Origin: Verrucomicrobiaceae bacterium
GTDB taxonomy: Bacteria > Verrucomicrobiota > Verrucomicrobiia > Verrucomicrobiales > Akkermansiaceae
Direction of reading: 5' to 3'
DNA: 64,000 bases
NCBI GenBank assembly: GCA_027491155.1
Contig: JAIXWR010000039.1
Coordinates: 180,108-244,107 of the forward strand
The notes beneath the pieces are model-generated. The model searched no databases, was not told the origin of the DNA, and saw only the letters and a program-made list of their open reading frames with translations. Below, piece after piece: positions 36,686 through 45,649 of the stretch. Made by a program: the position numbers and the translations under genes. Every line of letters begins with the position of its first letter. Position 1 is the first letter of the stretch.

Positions 36686-38529
36686 AGCAGCATCTGCGGG
36701 TTGTTCGGGAAGCGCTTGAGGAAGAACCGCAGGCGCTCCATGGCCTCCACCGGCCGGTGCCCCGAAAGGCCGCGGCGGATCAGGTGGATCTTGTGCAGCA
36801 TGTGCTCGGGCAGCAGCAGCTCCTCGCGGCGGGTCCCGGACTTGAAGATGTCCACTGCCGGATAGATGTAGTTTTCCGCGATCTTCCGGTCGAGCACGAG
36901 CTCCATGTTCCCGGTGCCCTTGAACTCCTGATAGATCGCCTCGTCGGCGCGGCTGTTGGTCTGGATGAGCGCGGTGGCGAGGATCGTCAGCGAGCCGGCC
37001 TCGCGGGTGTTGCGGGCGGCGGCGAAGAGCCGGCGCGGGACTTCCAGCGCGCCCACCATGACGCCGCCGGTGCCGATGCCGCGGCCCCGGTCGCGTTGCC
37101 CCGACCCGCTGTTGTAGGCGCGGGCCAGGCGGGTGATCGAATCCATCAGCAGGAAGACGTGCTTGCCGCCCTCGACCAGGCGCTTGGCGCGTTCGATGCA
37201 CATCTCGGCGATGCGGCAATGGCTGCGGGCACCCTCGTCGTTGGAGCTGGCGTAGATCTCCGCGCCGGGCAGGGTGCGGCGGAATTCGGTGACTTCCTCG
37301 GGACGCTCGTCGACCAGCAGGACCATCAGGTGCAGCGATTCGTCGTGCAGCTCGCGGACGGCTTCCGCGATGTGGAGCAAAAGGGTGGTCTTGCCCGACC
37401 GCGGCGGCGAGACGATCAAGCCCCGCTGGCCGCGGCCGACCGGCGACATCAGGTCGAGCACCCGCGTGGTGAAGCGATCCGGCACCGTTTCCAGGCTGAT
37501 CCGTTTGGAAGGATTGACCGCCTTGAGTTCCTCGAAGGTCGGCAGCTTGCGCGCCTCTTCCGGGGTCATGTCGTTGATGGTCGTCAGCTCCACCAGCTGC
37601 TGCCCGCGCGGACCTTCCTGGGCCAGGCCGTGGATCCAGACGTTCGGGCGGAGGCCGTAGCGGCGGACCATCTCGGGCGAAATGAACACGTCGTCGCGCG
37701 CCTGCTCGAAATTCTTGGCCGGCACGCGGAGGAAGCCGAAACCCTTCGGGGCGAGTTCCAGCATACCGTTCACCTCGACCTTGGGACCGGTGAAGGTCGG
37801 CGGGCGCTCGACCGGCTCCTGCTGCTGGCGATCCGGGCGATTGTGGACGTCGCGGTCGGCCGCCGGACGGTCGCCGCCCTGTTCCTGGTTGCGATTTTCG
37901 CGCTCGCGTTCCCGGCGGCGCTTGCGGCGGCGCTTGCGGCGCTCGCGGTTGGCATCGGTGCGCTCGCCCCCGCCGCCTTCCGGACGCTGCTGCTGGGGAT
38001 TCCGCTGGGGGTCGCGCGGCTCACGGTTCTCACGCGGCTCGCGGTTCTCACGGGGTTCACGGTTCTCGCGCGGTTCCCGTTCTTCGCGGGCCTGGACCGG
38101 TCCGCCTCCCGGCACCCGGCCGAAGGCAATCGGACGCGCCTCCGTCGGCTCCTGGGGCTCCCTCGCTTCCGGAGCGGATTCCCGGACCGGTGCGGTTGGC
38201 GGAGCAGGCGCGGGCACTGCCGGGGTTTCGGAAATCGCGAACGATTGCTCCACCGTGGCGGCCTTCTTGCGTGCCGCCTTCTTCGCCTTGGGCGCGGCGG
38301 CCGGAGCCACTTCGAGAGGAAGCACCGCCTGGGCCGGAGCCTCCGCCGGAGCAGCCGCCTTCGCGGCTTTGGCTGCTTTGGTGGCTGCCTTCTTGGCGAC
38401 CGCCTTCTTGGCAACCGCTTTCTTCGCGGCCTTCTTCGCCGCCTTCTTGGCCGCGGGTTTGGAGTCGGCGGAAGGAGAGTCCGCGGCGGTGGAGAAACCG
38501 GCGGAGTCCTGGGTGGTGTGTTCGCTCAT
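36670..38529 (-). CDS. rho: Transcription termination factor Rho with long disordered N-terminus
   Basis: 619-residue Rho, a hexameric RNA-dependent ATPase that ends transcription. The C-terminal 365 residues are canonical: RNA-binding cold-shock-like part (GMLELAPKGFGFLR), Walker A PPRSGKTTLL (about 372-381), LVDERPEEVTE and the R-loop SGSGQRDRGRGIGTGG. The first ~250 residues are disordered. Lys/Ala repeats of histone-H1/AlgP type (AAKKAAKKAAKKAVAKK) come first, a Pro/Ala region follows, then an Arg/Glu-rich part with REPREN repeats. The usual Rho_N helical domain is not visible. It is 34 bases downstream of yebC. Confidence 0.93.
   Translation of the reverse strand: MSEHTTQDSAGFSTAADSPSADSKPAAKKAAKKAAKKAVAKKAVAKKAATKAAKAAKAAAPAEAPAQAVLPLEVAPAAAPKAKKAARKKAATVEQSFAISETPAVPAPAPPTAPVRESAPEAREPQEPTEARPIAFGRVPGGGPVQAREEREPRENREPRENREPRENREPRDPQRNPQQQRPEGGGGERTDANRERRKRRRKRRRERERENRNQEQGGDRPAADRDVHNRPDRQQQEPVERPPTFTGPKVEVNGMLELAPKGFGFLRVPAKNFEQARDDVFISPEMVRRYGLRPNVWIHGLAQEGPRGQQLVELTTINDMTPEEARKLPTFEELKAVNPSKRISLETVPDRFTTRVLDLMSPVGRGQRGLIVSPPRSGKTTLLLHIAEAVRELHDESLHLMVLLVDERPEEVTEFRRTLPGAEIYASSNDEGARSHCRIAEMCIERAKRLVEGGKHVFLLMDSITRLARAYNSGSGQRDRGRGIGTGGVMVGALEVPRRLFAAARNTREAGSLTILATALIQTNSRADEAIYQEFKGTGNMELVLDRKIAENYIYPAVDIFKSGTRREELLLPEHMLHKIHLIRRGLSGHRPVEAMERLRFFLKRFPNNPQMLLEIKG
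38024..38077. repeat. Three 18-bp tandem repeats in rho
   Basis: Three consecutive 18-base units (CGGTTCTCACGCGGCTCG type) encode REPREN hexapeptides in the Arg/Glu-rich N-terminal extension of Rho. The third unit is slightly diverged and a partial fourth follows at 38078. In-frame expansion by slippage is likely. Confidence 0.8.
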
Positions 38530-38563
38530 TCAGAGTGGGGGCATGCCGGGAAATCCCGGCGGA

Positions 38564-39316
38564 TCAGGCCTCGAGTGCGACTAGCACTTCATCGGCAACT
38601 TCGAAATTGGTGAATACGTTCAAGGTGTCGTCGTAGCCGTCGAGCAGGTCGTAGAGCTTCATCACCTGTCGGGCGATCTCGGGATCGGCGACGACGGATG
38701 GGTTCTGCGGAACCGAGACGAGCTTTTCCGAAGCGATGGCAAATCCCGCGTCCCGCAAACCGGCGGCCACGGCAGCCAGTTCGGTCGGCGAGGTGAGCAC
38801 CATGTGTTCCGCCTCGTCGCTGTGGACGTCGTCGGCTCCCGCCAGGATCGCGGCTTCCATCATGCGGTCCTCGTCGATCCCCTCCGCCGCGATGCGGATC
38901 TCGCCCTTGCGGTCGAACTGGTAGGCCACGCTGCCCGGGGTCGCCACGCTGCCGCCGTTGCGGGAAAAGATCGTCCGCAGGTCGGCCGCGGTGCGGTTCA
39001 GGTTGTCGGTCGCGGCTTCAATGATGAAGGCGATTCCCGCCGGCCCGTAGCCTTCGTAGGTCACCTCCTGGATCGCGTCGCCGCCCAATTCGCCGAGCCC
39101 TTTCTTGATGGCGCGGTCGATGTTTTCCTTCGGCATCGAGACCGACTTGGCGTTGTCGACGGCGGCCCGCAGGCGGTGGTTCATGGCGACATCCCCGCCT
39201 CCCGAGCGGGCGGCGAGGGCGATCTCGTGGGCGCACTTGCTGAACACGCGGCCCCGGATGACATCGACCCGTGCCTTGATGTGTTTGACCTTCGACCACT
39301 TGTTGTGACCCGCCAT
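38564..39316 (-). CDS. yebC: YebC/TACO1-family protein
   Basis: 250-residue YebC-family protein. It opens with MAGHNKWSKVKHIKARVD, the family hallmark, and keeps MPKENIDRAIKKGLGE and EVTYEGYGPAGIAFIIEA. Family members were described as transcriptional regulators and, more recently, as ribosome-associated factors relieving stalling at proline stretches. ATG 39316 is the canonical start; upstream in-frame sequence is non-coding. rho follows after 34 bases, so the two may share a transcript. Confidence 0.92.
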   Translation of the reverse strand: MAGHNKWSKVKHIKARVDVIRGRVFSKCAHEIALAARSGGGDVAMNHRLRAAVDNAKSVSMPKENIDRAIKKGLGELGGDAIQEVTYEGYGPAGIAFIIEAATDNLNRTAADLRTIFSRNGGSVATPGSVAYQFDRKGEIRIAAEGIDEDRMMEAAILAGADDVHSDEAEHMVLTSPTELAAVAAGLRDAGFAIASEKLVSVPQNPSVVADPEIARQVMKLYDLLDGYDDTLNVFTNFEVADEVLVALEA

Positions 39317-39594
39317 GTGCGCTGGATGATGAAGAAAGGGGGAAGGTGCCTTGGCACGAGCCTCCCCCCGCAGGGTAGGCATGAAAAAAGGGAATACGAC
39401 GCGCCCGGGAATGGGGAAGCCCGCCAAGTGCGAAACCGATCGCGGCAAGGTTTTCAAACCCGGAGGCGGCTGCAACAATCGCGACCGCCGACGTCCATCG
39501 GACAGGCGGGAGCTTGCCCCGCCGCAGGCATTTGGCAAAGCAAAAATTTCGGGCCGGATTCCGCCGCCTGCCCCGTCATCCCGGTAGCCCGCAC
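39317..39594. other. Intergenic region between trpS and yebC
   Basis: 278 bases between the trpS stop and the yebC start (both minus strand). It holds a GC hairpin, GGCGGG (39505-39510) with CCCGCC (39518-39523), about 70 bases after trpS that could end its transcript. A plus-strand 68-codon frame from 39381 (MKKGNTTRPGMGKPAKCETD) overlaps this hairpin and is not supported as a gene. Confidence 0.4.
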
Positions 39595-40563
39595 TCAGGC
39601 CAGCCCCACCGCGCGGCGCACCCGGTCCAGCACCGGCGTCGCCGCGGCCCGCGCCTTCTCGGCTCCACGGGCCAGCACGGCGTCGATGTATCCGGGATCC
39701 GCCAGGATCTCGTCGCGCCGCCGGGACATCGCTTCAAAGCGCCCGAGATAAGCTTCCAGAAGGCGCTTCTTGAAATCCCCGTAGCCGATTCCGCCGCGAT
39801 CGTAATCCGCCTCCATCGCCGCCACCTCCGCGTCCCCGGCCATAAGGCGGTAGAGCGCCAGCAAGGTCGAATTCTCCTTGGGCTTCGGGGCTTCCAAGGG
39901 CGTGGCATCCGTGACCAGCTTCTTCATGATCAGCTTCTTCGCCTCTTCCGCCGGGGCGAAGAGCGGCAGCGTGTTGCCATAACTCTTGCTCATCTTCTGG
40001 CCGTCGAGCCCCGGCACCACCGCGGCCGCCTCGCGGATCATCGGCTCCGGCACCACCAGGGTTCCCTCGCCATACGCCTCGTTGATCTTTCCGGCGAGGT
40101 CGCGGGTGATTTCCAGGTGCTGCTTCTGGTCCTTGCCGACCGGCACCAGGTTGGAGTCGTAGAGCAGGATGTCCGCCGCCATCAGCACCGGGTAGGCGAA
40201 CAGCCCGTGGCTCGGCGAGAAGCCGTGGGCGATCTTGTCCTTGTAGGAGTGCGCCTTCTCCAACTGGCTCACCGGGCAGACGGTCGAAAGGATCCACGCC
40301 AGCTCGTTCACCTCGGGCACCGCGCTCTGCAGGAAGAACACCGAGCGCTCGGGATCGAGCCCGCAGGCCATGAAATCGACCGCCAGCTCGCGGGTGAAGG
40401 CCCGCAGCTCGTCCGGGTTCTTCACCGTGGTCATCGCGTGGTAGTTGGCGATGAAGTAGAAGGCCTCGCCCTGCTCCTGCAGCCGCACGGCCGGCTCCAT
40501 CGCCCCGAAGTAGTTGCCGACGTGGAGTTTCCCGCTGGGTTGCAGCCCGGTCAAAATTCGCAT
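39595..40563 (-). CDS. trpS: Tryptophanyl-tRNA synthetase
   Basis: 322-residue class I synthetase charging tRNA-Trp. The N-terminal MRILTGLQPSGKLHVGNYFG holds the HIGH-like motif. DGQKMSKSYGN holds the KMSKS motif (about residue 190), and YPVLMAADILLYDSNLVPVG is the TrpRS-specific dimer/active-site block. Length and motif order are standard. A 278-base gap separates it from yebC downstream. Confidence 0.95.
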   Translation of the reverse strand: MRILTGLQPSGKLHVGNYFGAMEPAVRLQEQGEAFYFIANYHAMTTVKNPDELRAFTRELAVDFMACGLDPERSVFFLQSAVPEVNELAWILSTVCPVSQLEKAHSYKDKIAHGFSPSHGLFAYPVLMAADILLYDSNLVPVGKDQKQHLEITRDLAGKINEAYGEGTLVVPEPMIREAAAVVPGLDGQKMSKSYGNTLPLFAPAEEAKKLIMKKLVTDATPLEAPKPKENSTLLALYRLMAGDAEVAAMEADYDRGGIGYGDFKKRLLEAYLGRFEAMSRRRDEILADPGYIDAVLARGAEKARAAATPVLDRVRRAVGLA

Positions 40564-40653
40564 GGGCGGGAAGATGGACAGGACCCCGCCGCCCGGTCAA
40601 GACCCCCCGTTTTCAACCCCTTGCGGGATCCGGATTACCCGCTAGGGTCCGCC

Positions 40654-41634
40654 ATGCCATTCGACTGCCAAGGCCCGGGCTGCAGGGTGCCCGCCTGGAT
40701 GCCCCGACTGCTTTTCGTCGCCGGGGCCTACCACGTCCTGTTCGCCGTCGCGGCCTACGCCTGGCCCCACCTTTGCTTCGACTTTGCCGGCATCCCCCGC
40801 CCGAACCATCCCATCCTGTGGCGCGCCGCCGGCTTGATCTCGGCCCTCTTCGGCGTGGGCTTCCTGATCGCCGCTCGCGACCCGATCCGCCACTGGCCGC
40901 TGGTGCTGCTCGGATTCGCCAAGGCCAACGTGGTGATCGTCCTGCTCCTGACCTCGTTCTTCGCCGACGAACTTCCGGCCAAGGCGCTCTGGCTCGCGTT
41001 CTTCGACGACTTCATCTGGTGGTTCCCGCTCGCCTCGATCCTATGGGCCACGGTCCAGGCTCACGTCGGTCGCCCGCCGATCCGGGAGGAGCCGCTGTCC
41101 ATCCCCGAAGCCTGCAAGGCCTACAGCCTGTCGTCCGGAGAAACCCTCGAGGAGGCCTCGTCGCAACAGACGCTGGCCCTGGTTTTCCTCCGCCACTTCG
41201 GTTGCACCTTCACCCGCCAGATCCTCCGGCACCTGCAGGATCTCCAGCGGGAAGCCGACCGCCACGGCGCGCGGCTGGTGCTGGTCCACATGCTTCAGAA
41301 GGGCCGCGAAACCCACTACCTCGGCCAGCGCAGCGGCGTCGCCCGCATCGCCGACCCGATGTGCGAACTCTACCGCTCGTTCGGCCTCGGCAAGGGCGGC
41401 TTCCTCGAACTTTTCGGCCCCCGCGTCTGGCTCCGCGGCGCGGTCGCGGTCTTCAAGGGCTGCGGCGTCGGCCACCTCGCCGGCGACGGCCTCCAGATGC
41501 CCGGCGCCTTCCTGCTGCGCGACTCGGCCGTGATTTCCCGCCAGCCGGCGCGCACCGCTTCCGACCTGCCCGACCTGCCCCGCCTCTTCGAAGGATTGCA
41601 ACCCGCGGGCGGTGCTGAAAAGGTCACGGCATGA
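40654..41634 (+). CDS. Membrane protein with peroxiredoxin-like (AhpC/TSA_2) C-terminal domain
   Basis: 326-residue protein. The first ~145 residues form about four membrane segments (LLFVAGAYHVLFAVAAYAWP, LISALFGVGFLIAA, WPLVLLGFAKANVVIVLLLT, WWFPLASILWATVQ). The rest is a thioredoxin-fold domain of the PRXL2/AhpC-TSA_2 type (LALVFLRHFGCTFTRQ, PGAFLLRDSAVI). The usual CxxC of that family is reduced to a single Cys (GCTFT), so thiol chemistry may be one-cysteine or lost. ATG 40654 begins just before the first helix. Its stop overlaps the SDR gene start (ATGA). Confidence 0.75.
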   Translation: MPFDCQGPGCRVPAWMPRLLFVAGAYHVLFAVAAYAWPHLCFDFAGIPRPNHPILWRAAGLISALFGVGFLIAARDPIRHWPLVLLGFAKANVVIVLLLTSFFADELPAKALWLAFFDDFIWWFPLASILWATVQAHVGRPPIREEPLSIPEACKAYSLSSGETLEEASSQQTLALVFLRHFGCTFTRQILRHLQDLQREADRHGARLVLVHMLQKGRETHYLGQRSGVARIADPMCELYRSFGLGKGGFLELFGPRVWLRGAVAVFKGCGVGHLAGDGLQMPGAFLLRDSAVISRQPARTASDLPDLPRLFEGLQPAGGAEKVTA

Positions 41635-42335
41635 GCGACGCCGACGGTCCCATCGTCCTTCTCACCGGAGCTTCCAGCGGCATCGGCCGCGCCCTGGCCA
41701 CCATGCTCGTGGACCGCCGGGTCACGGTGCTCGGCGTGACCCGCCGCCCCGACGCCGTGCCGCCCGGAGTCATCCCAGTCCCCGCCGATCTGACCCGCCG
41801 CGACGACATCCTCGCGATCTTCCAACAGCTCGGGCACATCAACGCGCTCGTGAACTGCGCCGGTGTCGCCTACCTGTCCCGCATCATCGACGGCAACCCC
41901 GCCGACTGGGAGGAAATGTGGCGCGTCAACGTGATGGCCCTCACCCTCTGCTGCCAGCTTTCCCTCCGCCATTTCCCCCGCGAGGGCGGCCGCATCGTCA
42001 ACGTCTCCTCGATGAGCGGCCACCGCGTCCCGCCCACCGGCGGCTTCTACGCGCCCACCAAGTTCGCGGTGCGCGCCGTGACCGATGCCCTCCGCGCCGA
42101 GCTCAAGTCGACCGGCTCCCCGGTGCAGGTCGCCTGCGTTTCGCCGGGCTTCGTCGATACCCCGCTGCTCGACCAGTATTTCCGCGGCCGCGAGGAAGTG
42201 CTGCAAAAGACCCGCGAAAGCATGACCATGCTCGCCCCGGAAGACGTCGCCGCCGCCATCATGACCATCCTCGAGGCCCCGACCCACGTGGAGATCGGCG
42301 ACATCCTCCTGCGCAGCAGCGACCAGCGGATGTGA
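41631..42335 (+). CDS. Short-chain dehydrogenase/reductase
   Basis: 234-residue classical SDR. The NAD(P)-binding loop is TGASSGIGRALA, followed by the structural NCAG motif. The catalytic Ser lies in VNVSSMSG and the YxxxK pair in FYAPTKFAV. An Arg after the first strand (TRRPD) favours NADP(H). The substrate is unknown. It is coupled by a four-base overlap to the peroxiredoxin-like membrane protein, suggesting a shared redox function, but this is inference. Confidence 0.9.
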   Translation: MSDADGPIVLLTGASSGIGRALATMLVDRRVTVLGVTRRPDAVPPGVIPVPADLTRRDDILAIFQQLGHINALVNCAGVAYLSRIIDGNPADWEEMWRVNVMALTLCCQLSLRHFPREGGRIVNVSSMSGHRVPPTGGFYAPTKFAVRAVTDALRAELKSTGSPVQVACVSPGFVDTPLLDQYFRGREEVLQKTRESMTMLAPEDVAAAIMTILEAPTHVEIGDILLRSSDQRM

Positions 42336-42340
42336 GCGGT

Positions 42341-43087
42341 CTAACGGACGATCCGCACCTCGTCCGCCTGCACGATCTTCCGGACGCCGCTGCCGTCGCG
42401 CAGCAGCAGTTCGCCGCCGTCGCCGATGCCTTCCATCACGCCGCGCAGCACCTCGTCGCCGCAGCACAGCCGCACCTCCCGGCCGCTCAGCGCGCATCGT
42501 TCGCGCAGCCGTTGCAGCAGCTCCGGAAAGCGCGCACCGATGCACGGCTCCCAAACCCGCAGCCGCTCCAGCACCGCCGCCAGCACCGCGGCGCGGGACG
42601 GGGCCTCGCCGCGTTCGACCGCCAGCGAGGTCGCGCTGTCCTCCAGCACCGCGGGAAACTCGCGGACCCCGACATTGATGCCGATGCCCACGACCACGAA
42701 ATCCTCGCCCGCCTCGACCAGAATCCCGCACACCTTGCGCCCGCCGATCCACAGGTCGTTCGGCCATTTCACCTCGGCGAACACGCCGAAGCGGTCCAGC
42801 GCCTCGGACACCGCCAGCCCCGCCGCCAGCGAAAGCCGCGGCCACAGCGCCTTCATCTCCGACGGTCGTAGTAGCACCGAAAACGCCAGCCCTTCACCCG
42901 GCGGACAAACCCAGGCCGCCCCGCGCCGGCCACGACCCGCATCCTGCCGCTCCGCCACCACCACCAGACCCGCTTCCGCCCCGCCGCGGGCCGCCGCGCG
43001 GACGTCGTCGTTGGTCGATCCCGTCGCCTCGCGGAAGTCCAGCCGGTAGCCCTCCGGCAGCTCCGCATCCTGCCACTCCCCGTTCAT
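42341..43087 (-). CDS. birA: Biotin--[acetyl-CoA-carboxylase] ligase (no HTH domain)
   Basis: 248-residue biotin protein ligase that adenylates biotin and attaches it to a carrier lysine, such as the EAMKM lysine of pyruvate carboxylase in this window. The catalytic GRGRRG (residues 51-56), KWPNDLWIGGRKVCGILVE and VVGIGINVG are intact, with a small C-terminal SH3-like domain. It lacks the N-terminal winged-helix domain, so it should not be a repressor. Its start overlaps the nadC stop (ATGA), an arrangement found in several phyla. Confidence 0.93.
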   Translation of the reverse strand: MNGEWQDAELPEGYRLDFREATGSTNDDVRAAARGGAEAGLVVVAERQDAGRGRRGAAWVCPPGEGLAFSVLLRPSEMKALWPRLSLAAGLAVSEALDRFGVFAEVKWPNDLWIGGRKVCGILVEAGEDFVVVGIGINVGVREFPAVLEDSATSLAVERGEAPSRAAVLAAVLERLRVWEPCIGARFPELLQRLRERCALSGREVRLCCGDEVLRGVMEGIGDGGELLLRDGSGVRKIVQADEVRIVR

Positions 43088-43929
43088 TCGCGCGTCACGA
43101 AGTCCAGGGCCAGATCCAGCGCCTTCACCGAGTGGGTGATCGCGCCGACCGATATGAAATCCACCCCGGTCGCGGCGATGCCGGCCACCGTGCCGAGATT
43201 CACCCCGCCGCTCGCCTCCAGCTTCGGCCGCGACCGGTCACCGCGCAGCGCCACCGCCTGCCGCAGCTCGTCCAAGCTCATGTTGTCGAGCAGCAGGTAG
43301 TCCACGCCTTCCAATTCCAGGAATGCCTCGACCTGCTCCAGCCGGTCCGCCTCCAGCTCGACCTCCACCGCCGGATGATCCGCCTTCAGGTGCCGGATCG
43401 CTTCCTGCAACTCCTCCAACCGCCCCTCCGCGACGAGATGATTGTCCTTCACCATCACCCGGTCGTAGAGACCCATCCGGTGATTGGTCCCGCCGCCGTG
43501 GAGCACCGCCTGCTTGTCCAGCAAGCGCCAGCCGGGGATCGTCTTGCGGGTGTCCAGGATCTGCGCGGAAGTCCCGCGGACCTCGTCGACATATCTCCGC
43601 GTCGCACTGGCCACGCCGCTCATCCGCTGCATGAAATTGAGCGCCGTCCGCTCCGCCGTCAGCACCGACCGAGCCGGCCCGTCGATCTTCATCACGTAGG
43701 CTCCTTCCGAAATCCGGTCCCCGTCGGCGACCAGCAGCGTCGCCTCGATCGCCGGATCCACCTTGCGGAACACCTCCAGCGCCACCTCCCCGCCCGACAG
43801 CACCCCGGCTTCCCGCGCGACGATGAACGCCGTCGAACGCCGCTCCGCCGGCACGAAATACAAGGACGTCAGATCCCCCGCCCCGATGTCCTCGGCCAGG
43901 GCCGCCTCGATCAATCGCTCCAAGGTCAT
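43084..43929 (-). CDS. nadC: Nicotinate-nucleotide pyrophosphorylase (carboxylating)
   Basis: 281-residue quinolinate phosphoribosyltransferase, making nicotinate mononucleotide from quinolinate and PRPP in de novo NAD synthesis. Signatures: LAEDIGAGDLTS, ALNFMQRMSGVAS, DTRKTIPGWRLLDKQAV, GGGTNHRMGLYDRVMVKDNH and ISVGAITHSVKALD. ATG 43929 (MTLERL) matches the usual family start; GTG 43935 is possible. Coupled to birA downstream. Confidence 0.95.
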   Translation of the reverse strand: MTLERLIEAALAEDIGAGDLTSLYFVPAERRSTAFIVAREAGVLSGGEVALEVFRKVDPAIEATLLVADGDRISEGAYVMKIDGPARSVLTAERTALNFMQRMSGVASATRRYVDEVRGTSAQILDTRKTIPGWRLLDKQAVLHGGGTNHRMGLYDRVMVKDNHLVAEGRLEELQEAIRHLKADHPAVEVELEADRLEQVEAFLELEGVDYLLLDNMSLDELRQAVALRGDRSRPKLEASGGVNLGTVAGIAATGVDFISVGAITHSVKALDLALDFVTRE

Positions 43930-43976
43930 TTCCACGCGCCGAGGCTAGGCTGCCGCCGCCGGTCCCGGCAATTCAA

Positions 43977-44396
43977 TCATTCCCCCACCACGCTCACCAC
44001 GATCTCCCGCCGGTGCGGCGCGCGGCGGTGCTCGAACAGGAAAATCCCCTGCCAGGTCCCCAAGGCCATCCTCCCGCGGATCACCGGGATCACCTCGCTG
44101 GTCCTCGTCAAAGCCATCCGGATGTGGCTCGGCATGTCGTCCGGCCCTTCGTCGGTGTGCACGAACCACGCTGTGCTCTCCGGCACCAGCCGCTCGAAGA
44201 ACTCCTCCAGATCCCGCCGCGCGCTCGGGTCGGCATTTTCCATGATCACCAGGCTGGCGGAGGTGTGGCGGACGAAGACGGTCACCGTCCCGGTCGCGAT
44301 CTCGCTCCGACTGACGATCTCCGCCACTTCCCGGCTGATCTCGTAGGTCCCCTTGCCCCGGGTTCGGATTTCGAAGGCTTCGGCGTGCGCTCTCAC
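43977..44396 (-). CDS. yjbQ: YjbQ/UPF0047 secondary thiamine-phosphate synthase-like protein
   Basis: 139-residue YjbQ-family protein. Family marks are FVRHTSASLVIMENADPSAR, HTDEGPDDMPSHIRMAL and the C-terminal LGTWQGIFLFEHRRAPHRRE. YjbQ has weak thiamine-phosphate synthase activity in vitro, but its true role is unknown. GTG 44396 is the only start giving the family length; longer in-frame sequence overlaps the lactonase gene in antisense. It lies 47 bases upstream of nadC on the same strand, so possibly the same transcript. Confidence 0.88.
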   Translation of the reverse strand: MRAHAEAFEIRTRGKGTYEISREVAEIVSRSEIATGTVTVFVRHTSASLVIMENADPSARRDLEEFFERLVPESTAWFVHTDEGPDDMPSHIRMALTRTSEVIPVIRGRMALGTWQGIFLFEHRRAPHRREIVVSVVGE

Positions 44397-44489
44397 GGGG
44401 CCGATATGAGCCTTCCTGCCGCCCTCCGCAATGACGCAGCAGCACGACTTTATGATCGAATCGCCGCTCCCGAGCGGTAGCCATGCCCC

Positions 44490-45602
44490 ATGATGAAAAG
44501 CACCCTGCTCCTGCTCGCCGCCGCCCTCCCGGTCCTCGCCGCCCCCCTGCCCATCGCCATCGGCACCAACACCGGCGGCAGCGGCAACAGCGAGGGCATC
44601 TACCTTTCCACCTTCGATCCCGACAACGGCGCGTTCGGCGAGGTGAAACTCGGCGCGAAATACACCGGTCCCGGCTTTCTCACCCTCCACCCCACGAAAC
44701 CGCTGCTCTACTCCGTCGGCCGCTCCGAAGCCCACCCGAAAGGCAGCCTCGCCGTGTTCAAACTCGGCGCGACCCTCGAATTTCTCGCCGAAACCTCGTC
44801 GCAGGGAGCCAACCCGTGCCACCTCGCCATCGACGCCACCGGCAAGGTCCTCGCCGCCGCGAACTACAGCGACGGCATCACTTCCACCGTCCTCCTCGAC
44901 GACGCCGGCCTGCCCGGTGCCCCCGGCTTCGCGATCAAAGTCGAGGGCAAGGGCCCGCGGACCGACCGCCAGGACGGCCCTCACGCCCACGGCGTCTATT
45001 TCCGCGGCAAGCACCTGCTCGTCCCGGACCTCGGCATCGACAAGGTGCTCACCTTCACCGTGGATCCCTCCACGGCCAAGTCCGCCACCGCCGAGCCCGC
45101 CGCCTGGTCCGGCACGCCCGGCGCCGGCCCGCGCCACATGGACTTCTCGCCCGACGGCAAGCACGCCTACGTCGTCAACGAACTCGACAACACCGTCACC
45201 GCCTGCGCCTTCAACGCGGCCGACGGCACCTTGAAGACCCTCCACAGCGTCCCCACCCTGCCCGAAGGCTGGGAAGGCAAGAACACCACCGCCGAAATCG
45301 AAGTCCACCCGAACGGCAAATTCGTTTACGCCTCCAACCGCGGCCACGACAGCATCGCGGTGTTCTCCCGCGACGCCGCCACCGGCAAGCTGACGTCCGT
45401 CCAGATCGCCCCCTGCGGCGGCAAGATCCCCCGCCATTTCAAGATCGCCCCCGACGGCAAGTGGCTGCTCTGCGCCCACCAGGACTCCAACACCCTGGCC
45501 TCCCTGCCGCTCGATCCCGCCACCGGGAAACTCGGCGCGCCCGTGGCGACCACAAGCGCCCCGAACCCGATCTGCATCCTCTTCCTGCCCGCCAAACCCT
45601 AG
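44490..45602 (+). CDS. Exported lactonase-family beta-propeller protein
   Basis: 370-residue protein of the 6-phosphogluconolactonase (YbhE/lactonase) seven-bladed propeller family. Typical blade motifs: [79 protein letters not shown]. An N-terminal signal peptide ([20 protein letters not shown]) directs it out of the cytoplasm, so it is probably not the pentose-phosphate enzyme but a periplasmic lactonase or sugar-binding propeller. ATG 44493 is an equally good start. Confidence 0.87.
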   Translation: MMKSTLLLLAAALPVLAAPLPIAIGTNTGGSGNSEGIYLSTFDPDNGAFGEVKLGAKYTGPGFLTLHPTKPLLYSVGRSEAHPKGSLAVFKLGATLEFLAETSSQGANPCHLAIDATGKVLAAANYSDGITSTVLLDDAGLPGAPGFAIKVEGKGPRTDRQDGPHAHGVYFRGKHLLVPDLGIDKVLTFTVDPSTAKSATAEPAAWSGTPGAGPRHMDFSPDGKHAYVVNELDNTVTACAFNAADGTLKTLHSVPTLPEGWEGKNTTAEIEVHPNGKFVYASNRGHDSIAVFSRDAATGKLTSVQIAPCGGKIPRHFKIAPDGKWLLCAHQDSNTLASLPLDPATGKLGAPVATTSAPNPICILFLPAKP

Positions 45603-45649
45603 GAAGATCCGCTCTTGGCGGGAGGCCGCGGCCGCCTACAGTCCCGCCC

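Noticed and set aside
39381..39587. Possible 68-residue ORF with Lys-rich start between trpS and yebC
   Set aside because: It overlaps a GC hairpin, loses any coherent composition after residue 38 and has no recognised homology; non-coding is more likely.
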